A stretch of DNA of 64,000 bases, taken from assembly GCA_034928145.1 (NCBI GenBank), contig JAYFPE010000010.1, positions 68,171 to 132,170 of the forward strand. Direction: 5' to 3'. How positions within the stretch are numbered: the first letter of the stretch is position 1; each line of letters opens with the position of its first letter. The DNA is from Pelethousia sp034928145 (GTDB lineage Bacteria > Bacillota > Clostridia > Christensenellales > CAG-138). Below, piece after piece: positions 43,950 to 52,060 of the stretch. The position numbers were made by a program, and so were the translations under genes. The notes beneath the pieces are model-generated. The model had not been told where the DNA came from and did no database searches. It was given only the letters and a program-made list of their open reading frames with translations.

Positions 43950-44798
43950 ATGGCATTTCGGAGTGATTGTGAAAACGTGGTTGAGATTAAGGGCCTCTGG
44001 CATGTCTACGAGCCGATGGGAGAGGTCGCGCTAAAAAATATCGATCTTACAATCAAAAAGGGCGAATTCTTGGCCTTGATCGGTCAGAACGGCTCTGGGA
44101 AAACAACGCTTATTAAGCATATGAACGGCTTGCTTAAGGCGACCAAAGGTTCGGTCGTCGTGGGAGGCGAGCCAGTTAAGGACCAGCGGGTATCCGATAT
44201 GGCGCAGTATATCGGATATGTGTTTCAAAACCCCGCGCATCAGATTTTTTCCGATTCCGTGGAAGACGAGATCGCCTTTGGCCCGAGAAATCTGGGATAT
44301 CCCGCGGATGAAGTCCGGAGGCTGGTCGATCAGGCGCTCACGGATGTAGAACTGGAAAAATGGCGCACGGAGATGCCCTTTATGCTTGGCCGCGGTCAGA
44401 TGCAGCGGCTTGCGATCGCCTCGATCCTTTCCATGAAGCCCAGCGTTTTGATTATCGACGAGCCTACAACCGGCCTGGATTGGCGCGAGTGCATTCGAGT
44501 CATGGATCTTGTCAAGAAGCTAAATGACGCCGGGCATACGATTATTATGACTACGCACAGCATGAAGCTGGTGGCTCTGTACGCTAAGCGCGTCGTTGTG
44601 CTGTGCGCGGGTGAGAAAATTCTGGATGGCACGGTGGACGAGGCATTCCGTGAGCCGGAGTTGCTCAAATGCGCGTATATCAAAGCGCCGCAGGTATACC
44701 GCATCATGGAGGCGGCTCCTGAGATTGCGGTGGATAACTACGATATTCAGCATGTGGCGGATCTGATTGCCGCATATCTTGGAAAGGAAGGTGCATAA
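43950..44798 (+). CDS. ECF transporter ATPase (EcfA' type) with degenerate signature
   Basis: A 282-residue ATPase partner. Walker A is GQNGSGKTT, Q-loop YVFQNPAHQIF (typical of ECF/CbiO ATPases) and Walker B VLIIDEPTTGLD. The ABC signature at residues 146-150 is LGRGQ, not LSGGQ, so the serine that contacts the ATP gamma-phosphate is missing. The heterodimer may thus have one weak ATP site. It starts 10 bp after the previous gene with GAGGG upstream. Confidence 0.9.
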   Translation: MAFRSDCENVVEIKGLWHVYEPMGEVALKNIDLTIKKGEFLALIGQNGSGKTTLIKHMNGLLKATKGSVVVGGEPVKDQRVSDMAQYIGYVFQNPAHQIFSDSVEDEIAFGPRNLGYPADEVRRLVDQALTDVELEKWRTEMPFMLGRGQMQRLAIASILSMKPSVLIIDEPTTGLDWRECIRVMDLVKKLNDAGHTIIMTTHSMKLVALYAKRVVVLCAGEKILDGTVDEAFREPELLKCAYIKAPQVYRIMEAAPEIAVDNYDIQHVADLIAAYLGKEGA

Positions 44799-44800
44799 AC

Positions 44801-45616
44801 GTGTCGGTACTTACGATGATGGAGGCCGCAAAGCGCAATTCGATCATCCATCGGCTGAATCCATTTACAAAGGGTTTGTTTTGCATCTGCATGATCGCGG
44901 CGCCTATCGTTACGATTAATCCGTTTGTATCCATTCCAATCCTGATCATCCTGTGGCTGCTGGCGCTCCCTGCCGGTTTAAAGGATGTGTTCTATCCGAC
45001 GATGTGCAAGATGTATCCGGTTATGCTGAGCTTTATCATCATTATCTGGCCGTTCTTTTACCCAAAGGGTGAAATCGTGCTTATTGACTGGGCATTTATC
45101 CACATCACGCTGGATGGTATTTATTATGCGGTGGCGCAGGGCCTTCGCATAGCCGTGGCAATCACGGGTTGCCTGTTTTTTGTGATGACGACCGAGATCG
45201 TGGATGTGTCCACGGCGCTGGGCAAGGCGCTTCAGCGGGTGGGCATCGGTTATACGGCTCCGTTCATGCTCACGACATCCTTTAAATTCCTGCCGGAATT
45301 CATGGCAAGCTATACTACGATCAAGGAATCCTTTATGACGCGTGGATTCCAGCTGGATAAGGGCGGTTTCGTTCAAAAGCTTAAGAATTTTATCCCGCTG
45401 TTTATCCCGCTCATCGATTCCTCCCTGAATAAGTCGCAAAATATTGCCTCGGCTATGCTACTACGGGCGTTCGGGGTAACGAAGCAACGCACGTTCTATA
45501 CGCAATATAGCTTTAGGATAGGAGATGTTCTCTATATCTTCATGTCGCTGGGGCTTCTTGCCTTCGCCATCTATGGGCAGCAGGTCCATTTGGGCGGTTT
45601 TAATCTCACGCTGTAA
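44801..45616 (+). CDS. ECF transporter transmembrane protein EcfT
   Basis: A 271-residue membrane scaffold that links the ATPases to the S component. It has the EcfT start (NSIIHRLNPFTKGLFCI), several membrane helices and the C-terminal coupling-helix region containing FMTRGFQLDKG and ASAMLLRAFGV, a variant of the Ala-Arg-Gly/Ala-Arg-Ala motifs. The start is a GTG at 44801 with GGAAGG upstream. Confidence 0.88.
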   Translation: MSVLTMMEAAKRNSIIHRLNPFTKGLFCICMIAAPIVTINPFVSIPILIILWLLALPAGLKDVFYPTMCKMYPVMLSFIIIIWPFFYPKGEIVLIDWAFIHITLDGIYYAVAQGLRIAVAITGCLFFVMTTEIVDVSTALGKALQRVGIGYTAPFMLTTSFKFLPEFMASYTTIKESFMTRGFQLDKGGFVQKLKNFIPLFIPLIDSSLNKSQNIASAMLLRAFGVTKQRTFYTQYSFRIGDVLYIFMSLGLLAFAIYGQQVHLGGFNLTL

Positions 45617-45716
45617 GCAGCGCCAAGAAGCCGTTGACGGAAGCGCCAAAGCGCAAACGGCGGAATGCGCGATGGAGCATACCGTAAAAATAACATAAAC
45701 CCGGAGGGCTGAAAAG

Positions 45717-46274
45717 ATGAATAAGAAGAATAGTACCGTAACAACCATTTCCTTGATTATCGTTGGTGCAGTTTTGTATGGCGTAGGTTGCTTTGCAACT
45801 ATGAACATTGCCATTGGTACGGTTACCTTCCGTCCGGCAGCGTTTATTGCATGCGCATGGGGCATCCTGTTTGGGCCATGGATCGGAGGCATATCCGCAG
45901 CGATCGGCAACACGTTCATTTCGGATGTTCTATCCGGCTGGTTTGGTATCGGCGGCGTCGGCGGCTTCCTGGGCAACTTCATCATGGGCTTTTTGCCTGC
46001 ACTTATGGTACGTAACGCGAAGAAATGGGCTCCTATCTCGATCTGGTCCGGCATAGCGGCTGTCATCTGCGCTATATTTATCGCAGGCTGGCAGCAGATT
46101 ATGAGCATAAATAAATTCTGGCCCATGTTTATCGCCGTCTGCGCCAGCAATATCCCCATCAATCTAATCCTAACGCCCATCGCTGTCAAGCTCCTTTTGC
46201 CGCGTGTTCAAAAGAGGGGCCTGTACTGGAAAGATGACGACGTGGACGATGAGGAACTAGAAGGGACGCTCTGA
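45717..46274 (+). CDS. ECF transporter substrate-binding (S) component, ligand unknown
   Basis: A 185-residue membrane protein with about five to six hydrophobic helices and the small-residue-rich pattern of S components (GILFGPWIGGISAAIGNTF, GGVGGFLGNFIMGF). CGGAGGG precedes the ATG. It ends in an acidic tail. It does not match a ligand class I can recognise by eye. A 100-bp spacer with a small hairpin (45630-45661) separates it from ecfT. The context suggests a nucleobase-, vitamin- or heterocycle-like ligand. Confidence 0.82.
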   Translation: MNKKNSTVTTISLIIVGAVLYGVGCFATMNIAIGTVTFRPAAFIACAWGILFGPWIGGISAAIGNTFISDVLSGWFGIGGVGGFLGNFIMGFLPALMVRNAKKWAPISIWSGIAAVICAIFIAGWQQIMSINKFWPMFIAVCASNIPINLILTPIAVKLLLPRVQKRGLYWKDDDVDDEELEGTL

Positions 46275-46326
46275 CATAAGGCGAACGATCATAAACAGAT
46301 AGGCTGAAAGCGTTACCGATCTACTT

Positions 46327-46372
46327 ACTTCCGGGAGATCTTTCCGCTGGGATCTATCGGAAGTATTTTATT
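46327..46372 (+). terminator. Imperfect terminator after the S-component gene
   Basis: ACTTCCG (46327-46333) with inner AGATC pairs with GATCT and CGGAAGT (46358-46364), followed by ATTTTATT. It may only reduce read-through into the next gene, which starts 30 bp further on. Confidence 0.6.
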
Positions 46373-46401
46373 GAAGCTTTTATAGCGAATGGGAGGAAAA
46401 G

Positions 46402-47325
46402 ATGAAATACCCAGCACCAGCCATCATGGGAGGCGATCCCTTTTGCGATGTCTTTCGCGCACTGTATGATCCGCATTGCTATTGGAAACTGACGGATCCG
46501 GATTACTGTATCTCCGTTATGCGCGGCGCGTACGATGGGGGATGTAGAGCCTTTGACTATTCTTTCCCCGCTGTGCAGGAGATGTTCCTGCGGTTGCGCG
46601 ACAGCGTCGGCGAGGCTATCGTCGGCTATGGAAACCCCACGTATTTGCAGGGGCCGATGCTCAATGGCAAGCATTTGCAGTTTCTTAGGGGCAGGATCAT
46701 CAGCACCTACGTCAAGTGTGAGGGCTTTATGCCCAATGCAATACGCAGGCGTGTGCAGGATGAACTACGCGAGAAAACGTGTATGGTGTTTGGGTTTGAT
46801 CTGGAAGCGGAGCCCCTGTCGGATGGGGAAATCGCCTCGATTTACTTGGATGAGGACGTTTATCAAAAACGCCTGGATGGGATAGGTGAAAGTACGTATG
46901 TGCTAGTGGGCGGAACCGATGCGGACTGGCTTTACACCCTTGGGCGCGGCGATATCATTGCCCGCATGGCGCAGGTTGTTCGAAGCCGGGGGCAAATCCC
47001 GCTCTTGCTCTGCCACTATGCTTCTACAGTTTTGCGTGAGGCCGATGCGCAGGATCTGGATGTGGAGGGATACTTTGCTCCTATCAATCAGAGCTGGGCG
47101 TGGTTTGACCAAGAGTCCGCCCGCCAAGCTATTCTTTCAGCCAAAAAGCCGGTCACGGCGTTTATGGCTTTTGCCTGCGGCGAGCTTAGGGTAAGCATGC
47201 GGCAGGCGGCGGAATATCTACGGGATCGTGCAAATGTCAGCGGCGTCTTATTCGGTACGACGAAGGCCGTCAATGCCCACTCCACCGCAGCCATGCTCGG
47301 GGAGGTATTTCAAAGCCGGGCTTAA
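46402..47325 (+). CDS. Protein of unknown function, possible TIM-barrel enzyme
   Basis: A 307-residue soluble protein that I do not recognise with certainty. It has a good ribosome site (GGGAGGAAAAG) and ordinary codon use. Features are a start PAIMGGDPFCDVFRALYD, a central FGFDLEAEPLS, TYVLVGGTDADWLY, IPLLLCHYASTVL, and a C-terminal FMAFACGELRVS and VSGVLFGTTKAVNAH. Alternating hydrophobic strands and the closing GVLFGT loop suggest a barrel fold like aldolases or aldo-keto reductases. It follows the ECF genes and converges on the second DeoR gene (4-bp overlap of ends). A catalytic role in the same pathway is a guess. Confidence 0.75.
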   Translation: MKYPAPAIMGGDPFCDVFRALYDPHCYWKLTDPDYCISVMRGAYDGGCRAFDYSFPAVQEMFLRLRDSVGEAIVGYGNPTYLQGPMLNGKHLQFLRGRIISTYVKCEGFMPNAIRRRVQDELREKTCMVFGFDLEAEPLSDGEIASIYLDEDVYQKRLDGIGESTYVLVGGTDADWLYTLGRGDIIARMAQVVRSRGQIPLLLCHYASTVLREADAQDLDVEGYFAPINQSWAWFDQESARQAILSAKKPVTAFMAFACGELRVSMRQAAEYLRDRANVSGVLFGTTKAVNAHSTAAMLGEVFQSRA

Positions 47326-48092
47326 TAGGAAACTGTCTCCGGGCAAATCAGCTGGATGTTGCTTTTCTTGATTGCGCTAAGGAACGGTTCGGGCGGTAGG
47401 CAGTCTGTAACGATAGCAAACAGGCCTGAAAAATCACAAAATGTAATCATGGAGGCATATCCGAACTTCGTGTGGTCTGCCATGAGTACAACGCGCCGTT
47501 CGCGCGAGGTGATACAACGCTTGATTTCAGCCTCAAGGTAGGTGGTGTTGGTCAGCCCACGCTCCAGAGAAACGCCCGTAGCGGCAATAAACACGGTGTC
47601 CATGGTCATCTGCGTTAGCGTTTGAATAGTAGATACCCCGAAATAGGAGCTGGTGGTGGGGTTATAGATACCGCCAAGCGCAACGACCTTCAGATTTGAA
47701 TATTTTGAGGCCTCGTACATGGCGGGCAAGCTGTGCGTTACCATCGTAACCTGCTGCCGAGAGGCGATATGGGGCAGCAAGGTGATCGTTGTGGAGCCGG
47801 AGTCCAGAAAGATCGTGGAGTTATCCTCAACAAGCGTTGCCGCAAGGCGGCCAATCGTGAGTTTTTCCATAGGGCATTTGGAAGCGCGCGCGGAGATGGA
47901 CAAAGGTACATGCGAAGAATTGGAGGAAACGCCGCCATACACTTTTTTGATTTGACCTCTTTGGATTAATTCGTTGATATCGCGGCGAATCGTGTTTTCT
48001 GAAACGGAGAAGTTCTTTGCGAGAGCTTCTAAAGTGGCGGTGCCTTTTTGCAAAACATACTGCTCTATAGCATTCAAACGGTTAAGACGCAT
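47322..48092 (-). CDS. DeoR-family transcriptional repressor (second copy)
   Basis: A 256-residue paralogue of the regulator at 18480-19259. Both open MRLNR.N and share TIRRDI, KKVYGGV and the sensor loops. The helix-turn-helix is LAKNFSVSENTIRRDINELIQRG; the sensor domain shows FLDSGSTTITLLPHI and FIAATGVSLERGLT. GGGAGGG precedes the ATG but lies in a small palindrome that could hide it. It is divergent from the GAPDH-PGK-larA-malic enzyme-transketolase operon and probably represses it. Confidence 0.92.
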   Translation of the reverse strand: MRLNRLNAIEQYVLQKGTATLEALAKNFSVSENTIRRDINELIQRGQIKKVYGGVSSNSSHVPLSISARASKCPMEKLTIGRLAATLVEDNSTIFLDSGSTTITLLPHIASRQQVTMVTHSLPAMYEASKYSNLKVVALGGIYNPTTSSYFGVSTIQTLTQMTMDTVFIAATGVSLERGLTNTTYLEAEIKRCITSRERRVVLMADHTKFGYASMITFCDFSGLFAIVTDCLPPEPFLSAIKKSNIQLICPETVSY

Positions 48093-48246
48093 AAAGAGGG
48101 GGCCCTCCCAAGAAGATAATTATTTCGAATTGCCCTAAAAGTAGGTTGTTACATATTAAAGTTTAACATTTATTGGGGGAAAACGCAAACAAAATACTCG
48201 AGATCATGCAGACTAAAACAAGTTATCCAAATAGCTCATAAACCTA

Positions 48247-48275
48247 TTGCCATGATATGATAAATAGTTTATAAT
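48247..48275 (+). promoter_or_regulatory. Promoter of the GAPDH-to-transketolase operon
   Basis: The -35 is TTGCCA (48247-48252), the spacer 17 bp, and the -10 TATAAT (48270-48275). The decamer AAATAGCTCA (48229-48238) just upstream also occurs in the other DeoR-linked control region (20892-20901). Confidence 0.75.
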
Positions 48276-48339
48276 AACGGTGAGTCATATGGTGATAAGG
48301 TGAATAAGTTATATTAAAGTGTTGTAAGAGGTGGTATCA

Positions 48340-49371
48340 ATGATGAGAAAGATTCGAGTTGGTGTAGCGGGATATGGTACGATCGGACAACGCCTCGCCG
48401 ATGGCATCGCGCGGCAGGGCGATATGGAGTTGGTCGGCGTTGCTGATCTGGCCCCCGTCCTTTCGATCCGCGCGTTGAAGGAAAAGGGAATGCCTTATGA
48501 TTTGTATTTGGTTGACGGTGCGGATAAATCTAAATTTGACGCGCTGCAGATACCTGTAACCGGTACGTTTGACGACCTATTAGGGAAGGTGGATGTGATG
48601 CTGGACAGTAGCCCCGGCGGTATCGGCGCAAAGAATAAGCAACTGTATATGCGTGCGGGCGTAAAGGCGATCTTCCAGGGTGGCGAGAAGAATGATATTG
48701 CCGATGTGTTTTTTCATGGCTATGCCAATTATGAAAAGGGCTTGAACCAGGATTATTTGAAATTAACCAGCTGCAATACCACCGGTCTGATCCGGGCCGT
48801 GGATGTGCTTGATAGAAATTATGGCGTTGAGAAGGTGGCGATAACCATTATCCGCCGTGTGGCGGATCCGGGCGATTACCACCGCGGGCTAACGAACGCT
48901 TTGCAGATCGATAAAGCGCCGAGCCATCAGGCCGTAGACCTGATGACTATTATGCCGCACATCAACGCGACAGGGATCCTTGTGCATACGCCGGTCACGC
49001 ACGGCCACATTATTTCCGTTGTGGCTACGGGTAAACAGAAGATCACCAGAGAAATGGCCCTGCAATCCTTCCGGGCCCATCCGCGTATTCGCGTCGTGAA
49101 ACTGGAAGACGGGTTCCTTGGTAACGCCAGCTTCTTTAAATATGCCAGGGATTTAGGCAATCCTCGCGGCGATATGTATGAGATCGGCCTATGGGAGGAT
49201 TCGATCGTCGAGAGCGGCAACGATATCATGTTTGCCATCAACATCCCCCAGGAAAGCGTGACGATTCCCGAAACCATAGATGGAATCCGCGCGGCAATGG
49301 GCATGCAACTTACCCGCGAGACCGGAACGGAAGAAACGAATAAATATCTCGGTATAAAGTTGCATCAATAA
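48340..49371 (+). CDS. Type II (archaeal-type) glyceraldehyde-3-phosphate dehydrogenase
   Basis: A 343-residue NAD(P)-dependent dehydrogenase of the archaeal class. Signs are GVAGYGTIGQRLADG at the N-terminus, FQGGEK near residue 112, the catalytic Cys145 in SCNTTGL, and RRVADPGDYHRG. Bacterial type I GAPDH has a different active-site stretch (SCTTN). AGAGG precedes the ATG at 48340. It is the first gene of an operon with PGK and split transketolase, so it may oxidise glyceraldehyde-3-phosphate or another short aldose phosphate made by the pathway. Confidence 0.9.
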   Translation: MMRKIRVGVAGYGTIGQRLADGIARQGDMELVGVADLAPVLSIRALKEKGMPYDLYLVDGADKSKFDALQIPVTGTFDDLLGKVDVMLDSSPGGIGAKNKQLYMRAGVKAIFQGGEKNDIADVFFHGYANYEKGLNQDYLKLTSCNTTGLIRAVDVLDRNYGVEKVAITIIRRVADPGDYHRGLTNALQIDKAPSHQAVDLMTIMPHINATGILVHTPVTHGHIISVVATGKQKITREMALQSFRAHPRIRVVKLEDGFLGNASFFKYARDLGNPRGDMYEIGLWEDSIVESGNDIMFAINIPQESVTIPETIDGIRAAMGMQLTRETGTEETNKYLGIKLHQ

Positions 49372-49386
49372 AGTTTGCTATGCGGG

Positions 49387-49413
49387 ACCGGCGGAGTTTA
49401 TCCCGCCGGTTTT
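49387..49413 (+). promoter_or_regulatory. Hairpin with short T-run between GAPDH and PGK genes
   Basis: ACCGGCGG (49387-49394) pairs with CCGCCGGT (49403-49410) and is followed by TTT. It is terminator-like but weak and lies inside the operon, so probably a partial attenuator. Confidence 0.65.
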
Positions 49414-49437
49414 CGTATAAACCATAAGGAGAAGGGT

Positions 49438-50703
49438 ATGCGATTTGGAATTAACACGCTCGACGCGTTTGACTTTGCAGGAAAAACCGTGCTGTGCCGC
49501 GTTGACATCAACCAGCCGGTAGATCGACAAAACGGAACGCTCAAGAGCATTGCGCGCATTGAAGCATGTGTGCCCACGGTGAGGGAACTGTCCGATAAAG
49601 GTGCCAAAGTCGTGCTGATTGCGCACCAGGGCTCCGATATCGAATACAAAAATTTCTATACCACGGCGCCGCACGCGAAGGTGCTTGCCAAACTGCTTGA
49701 GCGGCCGGTACGGTTTATTGATGATGTCACCGGGCCCGCGGCCCGTGAGATGATTCGCACGCTGCGAAACGGCGAAATCCTGATGCTGGATAATGTGCGC
49801 TTTTGCTCCGAGGAGCAGACGATTTTTGAAATGAAGCTCCAACTCACGCACGAGCAGCAGGCACAGACCGAGGTGGTTCGAAAGCTGGCGCCTCTGGCGG
49901 ATTTATACGTGTGCGATGCGTTCGCGGCTTCCCATCGAGACCAGCCGTCGCTTTGCGGATTCGAGCAGGTGCTGCCCAGCGCTATGGGCCGTTTGTTTGA
50001 GCGGGAATATTGTGTAATCTCCCAGTTGATGGAGACGCCGGCGCATCCGAGCATATTTGTGCTTGGAGGCTCAAAAGTAGCCGATGCGTTTATGATGATG
50101 GAAACGGTTCTACAAAGCGGGGCCGCCGACTGCGTGCTCACTGGGGGGCTGGTTGCAAATATTCTGCTTGCGGCAAAAGGCGCTTCCATCGGAAGCGGCA
50201 GCCTTGCCTATATCCGCACAACGAACTATGAACCGTTTATAGAATCTTCTAAGCACATTTTGGCGAAGTATGCAAACAAGATCCTGCTGCCGGCAGATTT
50301 GGCTGGTGAGAGGGATATGAAGCGCGTCGAATTCAGGATTGAAGAAGTGCCGAACGACTTTACCGCCCTGGACATAGGCAGCCAAACGGCGGCTTTATAC
50401 CGGCAAAATATCCTGGCCTCCAAAACAGTATTTGTTAACGGCCCTATGGGCGTATTCGAAAAGCCGGAAACAGAGCTTGGCACCAAAGTGCTTTGGCAAG
50501 CTCTTGGGGATACGGAAGCTTATACCGTTGTTGGCGGAGGAGACAGCGTTACGGCCACGGCCAAATATAATATGTGCGATAAAATCGGCTATGTCTGCAC
50601 CGGTGGTGGCGCCCTGATTCGCTTTCTTACGGGAGAGGAGCTGCCGGTAGTCAAGGCGCTGCGGCATGCCGCAACGGTGTTCCCTGCGGAAAGGCGGCAA
50701 TAG
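49438..50703 (+). CDS. pgk: Phosphoglycerate kinase, diverged/archaeal-like
   Basis: A 421-residue kinase that makes ATP from an acyl phosphate. Family segments are altered: RVDINQPV for RVDFNVP, IAHQGSD for the usual SHLGRP, DNVRFCSEEQ, FAASHRDQPSL, GGSKVADAF and GGGDSVTATAKY. The HQ-type loop resembles methanogen PGKs more than usual bacterial ones. AAGGAG precedes the ATG at 49438. It is coupled with type II GAPDH. It may serve the main glycolytic step or a dedicated one; a second housekeeping PGK elsewhere would favour the latter. Confidence 0.88.
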   Translation: MRFGINTLDAFDFAGKTVLCRVDINQPVDRQNGTLKSIARIEACVPTVRELSDKGAKVVLIAHQGSDIEYKNFYTTAPHAKVLAKLLERPVRFIDDVTGPAAREMIRTLRNGEILMLDNVRFCSEEQTIFEMKLQLTHEQQAQTEVVRKLAPLADLYVCDAFAASHRDQPSLCGFEQVLPSAMGRLFEREYCVISQLMETPAHPSIFVLGGSKVADAFMMMETVLQSGAADCVLTGGLVANILLAAKGASIGSGSLAYIRTTNYEPFIESSKHILAKYANKILLPADLAGERDMKRVEFRIEEVPNDFTALDIGSQTAALYRQNILASKTVFVNGPMGVFEKPETELGTKVLWQALGDTEAYTVVGGGDSVTATAKYNMCDKIGYVCTGGGALIRFLTGEELPVVKALRHAATVFPAERRQ

Positions 50704-50742
50704 GCGGCGCGGAAAAGTGATCTAAGAGTAGAGGAACTATTT

Positions 50743-51999
50743 ATGCGGATAGAGCTTGGTTTTGGCGCCGGTATACAGGCGGTCGACGTACCGGAGGGGC
50801 GACTTCTGGGTGTGCTGACCCCCAATTCGATTGTGCATTCCCTCATAGGTGAGGCGGCGGTGTGGCATGCGCTGCAAAATCCGATTGGAACGCTACGCCT
50901 ACGGGAAATAATTAAGCCGGGTGAGCACATCGCAATTATTACCAGCGACATTACGCGCCCCATGCCGACCCATACGGTGATGCCGGCGCTGCTGGAAGAG
51001 CTGTATGCAGCCGGCGCGCGAAAAGAAGATATTACGCTCGTATTCGCGCTCGGCTGCCATAGACGGCAGACGCGCGAGGAGCAGGAAAAGCTGGCCGGAA
51101 AAGAAGTTTTTGCCCAGATCCGCTGCCTGGATGGGGATATGGATGACTGCATGCACATCGGCCTCACAGCGCACGGCACGCCTGTGGATATTGTGCGAAC
51201 CGTTGCCGCCGCGGACCGGCGTATTTGCCTGGGCAATATCGAATACCACTATTTTGCGGGTTACTCGGGAGGGGCAAAGGCGATTATGCCTGGGTGTTCC
51301 ACTCGTGAGGCCATACAGCACAACCATAGCCATATGACGGAGGATGCAGCCTGCGCGGGGAAGATTCATGGCAACCCGGTTCGGGAAGATATTGAAGAAG
51401 CGGCGAAGATGGTAGGCGTGGACTTTATATTGAATGTGGTGCTGGATGAGAATAAGCAAATCATCCATGCCGTAGCGGGCGATGTTATAGAAGCGCACCG
51501 GGCGGGTTGCGCGTTTGTGGATCGGCTTTATGCCACTGGCATTCAAAGGCGAGCGGATATCGTCGTTGTGTCCCAGGGGGGAGCGCCCAAAGATATCAAT
51601 TTATATCAGACGCAGAAAGCGCTGGATAACGCAAAGCATGCGGTGCGGGATGGCGGCATTATCATCCTCGTTGGCGCTTGCCAGGAAGGGCTGGGCGAGC
51701 GTATATTCGAGGAATGGATGACCTCCGCTGCTGCGCCGGGTGATATGATTGAGCGGATTCGGAGGGATTTCCAGCTTGGCGGCCATAAAGCCGCGGCGAT
51801 CGCCATGGTGTTGAAAAGAGCGGACATCTATTTGGTCAGCCGGATGGAAGCCGATTTTGTAAAAAGCATACATCTTGAGCCCTTTGCGACAGCGCAGGCC
51901 GCATTGGATCGGGCTACGGAACGCTTGGGCCCAAATGCCAGCGTCATTGTGATGCCATACGGAGGCTCCACGCTGCCACAATTACAGCCATGCCGGTAA
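50743..51999 (+). CDS. LarA-family nickel-pincer-dependent 2-hydroxyacid racemase/epimerase
   Basis: A 418-residue enzyme of the lactate racemase family. The residues known from Lactobacillus LarA are all present: His106 (GCHRRQT), His169 and Lys179 (EYHYFAGYSGGAKAIMPG) and His195 (QHNHSHM). SDITRP near residue 70 is also typical. The nickel-pincer cofactor would need LarB, LarC and LarE, which are not in the window. Its neighbour is a malic enzyme, so malate or a related 2-hydroxy acid is as likely a substrate as lactate. The start follows AGAGGA. Confidence 0.88.
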   Translation: MRIELGFGAGIQAVDVPEGRLLGVLTPNSIVHSLIGEAAVWHALQNPIGTLRLREIIKPGEHIAIITSDITRPMPTHTVMPALLEELYAAGARKEDITLVFALGCHRRQTREEQEKLAGKEVFAQIRCLDGDMDDCMHIGLTAHGTPVDIVRTVAAADRRICLGNIEYHYFAGYSGGAKAIMPGCSTREAIQHNHSHMTEDAACAGKIHGNPVREDIEEAAKMVGVDFILNVVLDENKQIIHAVAGDVIEAHRAGCAFVDRLYATGIQRRADIVVVSQGGAPKDINLYQTQKALDNAKHAVRDGGIIILVGACQEGLGERIFEEWMTSAAAPGDMIERIRRDFQLGGHKAAAIAMVLKRADIYLVSRMEADFVKSIHLEPFATAQAALDRATERLGPNASVIVMPYGGSTLPQLQPCR

Positions 52000-52060
52000 A
52001 AATAGGCAAATGATTAGGAATGCACGGGAAATAAATATTTCTGAAAGGAAAACATAGCAC

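Noticed and set aside
45461..46189. 242-codon minus-strand frame opposite the S-component gene
   Set aside because: Antisense shadow; the plus-strand protein has a proper start, membrane helices and operon context.
46305..46318. CcpA cre-like sequence TGAAAGCGTTACCG
   Set aside because: Close to the consensus but at the end of an operon before a terminator, not near a promoter; one match in 64 kb can occur by chance.
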